Source of the DNA: Novosphingobium sp.
GTDB lineage: Bacteria; Pseudomonadota; Alphaproteobacteria; Sphingomonadales; Sphingomonadaceae
Length of the DNA: 64,000 bases
Direction of reading: 5' to 3'
Assembly: GCF_030696665.1 (NCBI RefSeq)
Contig: NZ_JAUYRV010000026.1
Span: 1-64,000, forward strand
Part shown: positions 62,766-64,000 of the stretch, piece after piece
Numbering within the stretch: position 1 is the stretch's first letter
Layout of the letters: each line of letters starts with the position of its first letter
Notes under the pieces: model-generated
The model's database searches: none
Seen by the model: only the letters and a program-made list of their open reading frames with translations
What the model was told of the DNA's origin: nothing
Position numbers and translations under genes: made by a program

Positions 62766-63503
62766 TCAGATCGATGCGCCGCCGTCCACGCGGAATTCTG
62801 CCCCGGTGGCAAAGGCGCTGGCATCGCTGGCGAGGAACACCGCCATCGCGGCGATTTCTTCGGGTTTGCCGAGGCGCCCCACCGGGTGAACATCGACGAA
62901 GCTTTGGTAAAGCGCTTGCGGATTATTGCTTTGTGCCAATACCTTGTCGATGATCGGCGTGTGGATTGCGCCGGGGTGGATGGAATTGCAGCGGATGCCG
63001 TATCCCTTTTCGGCAAAATGCAGCGCGCACGATTTGGTCATGTGCGTCACCGCCGCCTTGGCCGCGTTATAGGCGCACAAGTTGGCCGAGGCTTTGACGC
63101 CCGAAAGTGACGACATGTTGATGATCGATCCGCCGTGCGCCTTCATCCGGGGCAGCGCGGCCTGAATGCCCATGAACACGCCGAGCACGTCGATGTCGAG
63201 TTCGTGCCGGAATTGGGCGAGCGTCAGGTCTTCAACCGAGCCGAGCGTGGTGATCCCGGCGTTGTTGACCAGCACATCGATCCGATCAAACGGCGTAACC
63301 GCTTGTGCCCATGAGGTTTCCTGCGTCACGTCCAATTGCACGAAGCGCGCGCCGATGTCTGCCGCCAATGCCTCGCCGCCCGCAACGTCGATGTCGGCGA
63401 TAACCACCGCTGCCCCTTCGGTGGCAAAGGCGCGGGCGATGGTTTCACCCAGGCCCGATGCGCCGCCGGTGACGAAGGCCAGCTTGCCGTTCAGCGCGCC
63501 CAT
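62766..63503 (-). CDS. SDR
   Basis: Protein of 245 residues: TGGASGLG cofactor motif, NNAG, catalytic YNAAK, C-terminal RVDGGASI. Its ATG overlaps the MDR stop (TGATG), so it is coupled to the reductase upstream. A ferredoxin gene follows after 35 bases. Confidence 0.93.
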   Translation of the reverse strand: MGALNGKLAFVTGGASGLGETIARAFATEGAAVVIADIDVAGGEALAADIGARFVQLDVTQETSWAQAVTPFDRIDVLVNNAGITTLGSVEDLTLAQFRHELDIDVLGVFMGIQAALPRMKAHGGSIINMSSLSGVKASANLCAYNAAKAAVTHMTKSCALHFAEKGYGIRCNSIHPGAIHTPIIDKVLAQSNNPQALYQSFVDVHPVGRLGKPEEIAAMAVFLASDASAFATGAEFRVDGGASI

Positions 63504-64000
63504 CAGATCAGCACCAGCGTTTTGCCGGTGGTCGTGCCGCTCATCAGTTCGATGAAAGCTTGCGGCAGTTTCTCCAGCCCATCGCGCACGTTTTCCAGCG
63601 GCTTAAGCTTTCCTTCGGCGAACAGGCGGTCGAGCATGGCTTGCGCTTCGCCCAGCACTTCGGGATGATCGTAAGTGATGAAACCGCGCATTGTCAGGCG
63701 GTTGACGACCAGTTGCCACAAGTTGCGGTTGCCGTGGGGATTATCGGCATTGTTGTATTGCGCGATCATGCCGCACACCGCGATGCGGCCATGCAGGCGC
63801 ATCAGAGGCAGCACTGCGTCGAGCGTTTCGCCGCCGACATTGTCGAAATAGACATCAATGCCATCGGGTGCCGCCTTGTGAATTGCAGCGCTGAGGTCCG
63901 GTTCAGCACGGTAATCAATCGCCACATCTGCGCCAAGATCGCGCACGATCTGCGCCTTTGCCGCCCCGCCCGCCATGCCGATCACGCGGCACCCGGCGGC
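63503..64000 (-). CDS. MDR-family NADP-dependent reductase, 5' end beyond window
   Basis: The frame is open to the window edge, so the N-terminal half is missing. Visible: VIGMAGGAAKAQIVRDLG, YFDNVGGETLDAVLPLM, MIAQYNN, and the C-terminal FIELMSGTTTGKTLVLI. It is clearly a third CurA-type reductase like those at 52835 and 58158. It heads the minus-strand run MDR / SDR / ferredoxin / SnoaL / receptor. Confidence 0.92.
   Translation of the reverse strand, partial: AAGCRVIGMAGGAAKAQIVRDLGADVAIDYRAEPDLSAAIHKAAPDGIDVYFDNVGGETLDAVLPLMRLHGRIAVCGMIAQYNNADNPHGNRNLWQLVVNRLTMRGFITYDHPEVLGEAQAMLDRLFAEGKLKPLENVRDGLEKLPQAFIELMSGTTTGKTLVLI

Overview
The window looks like the chromosome (or a large replicon) of a GC-rich alphaproteobacterium of the order Sphingomonadales, most like Novosphingobium or a close relative. 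This rests on the five TonB-dependent receptors, the density of SDR, Rieske and SnoaL genes, the codon use, and intergenic palindromic repeats of a kind I associate with sphingomonads. No rRNA, tRNA, CRISPR array, insertion sequence or phage gene was seen. The organism call is inference; no sequence search was possible.

Left end (1-8757): a xylose operon on the minus strand (xylB then xylA, xylA cut by the window edge) with a LacI-type operator. Beyond it lie a TonB-dependent receptor with a secreted CX5R phosphatase, and a GGDEF-EAL protein. Region 8754-24833: an SDR, a DODA-type extradiol dioxygenase, a 2-oxoacid dehydrogenase set (E1 alpha, E1 beta, an E2 with two E3-binding domains), then an acyl-CoA dehydrogenase / thiolase-like / DUF35 operon. 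Divergent from that operon are a periplasmic cytochrome c and a Tat-exported VAO/4-cresol-dehydrogenase-type flavoprotein, followed by an SDR and a metallo-beta-lactamase-fold protein. A LuxR-type regulator faces a second acyl-CoA dehydrogenase.

Region 24057-47567: a catabolic zone with four Rieske oxygenase alpha subunits, SnoaL-like proteins (one a tandem fusion), a run of three SDRs, two TonB-dependent receptors, VOC proteins and a TetR regulator. Housekeeping genes (Gre factor, YbaK) interrupt it at 32.1-33.2 kb. A small AT-richer island at 44.1-45.2 kb holds two hypothetical membrane-protein genes with shared flanks. Region 47817-64000: an AMP-dependent ligase, more SDRs, three zinc-independent MDR reductases, a second ThuA-like gene, two more TonB-dependent receptors and a lone Rieske ferredoxin.

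Together the genes fit uptake and stepwise oxidation of a hydrophobic, probably cyclic or aromatic compound with an alkyl or acyl side chain. Receptors would import it. The flavocytochrome, Rieske enzymes and SDRs would oxidise it. The CoA ligase, acyl-CoA dehydrogenases and thiolase/DUF35 pair would shorten a side chain, and the 2-oxoacid dehydrogenase would feed central metabolism. The substrate cannot be named from sequence. An operator shared by the TetR/receptor divergent promoter and a Rieske operon suggests one regulon spans much of the region.
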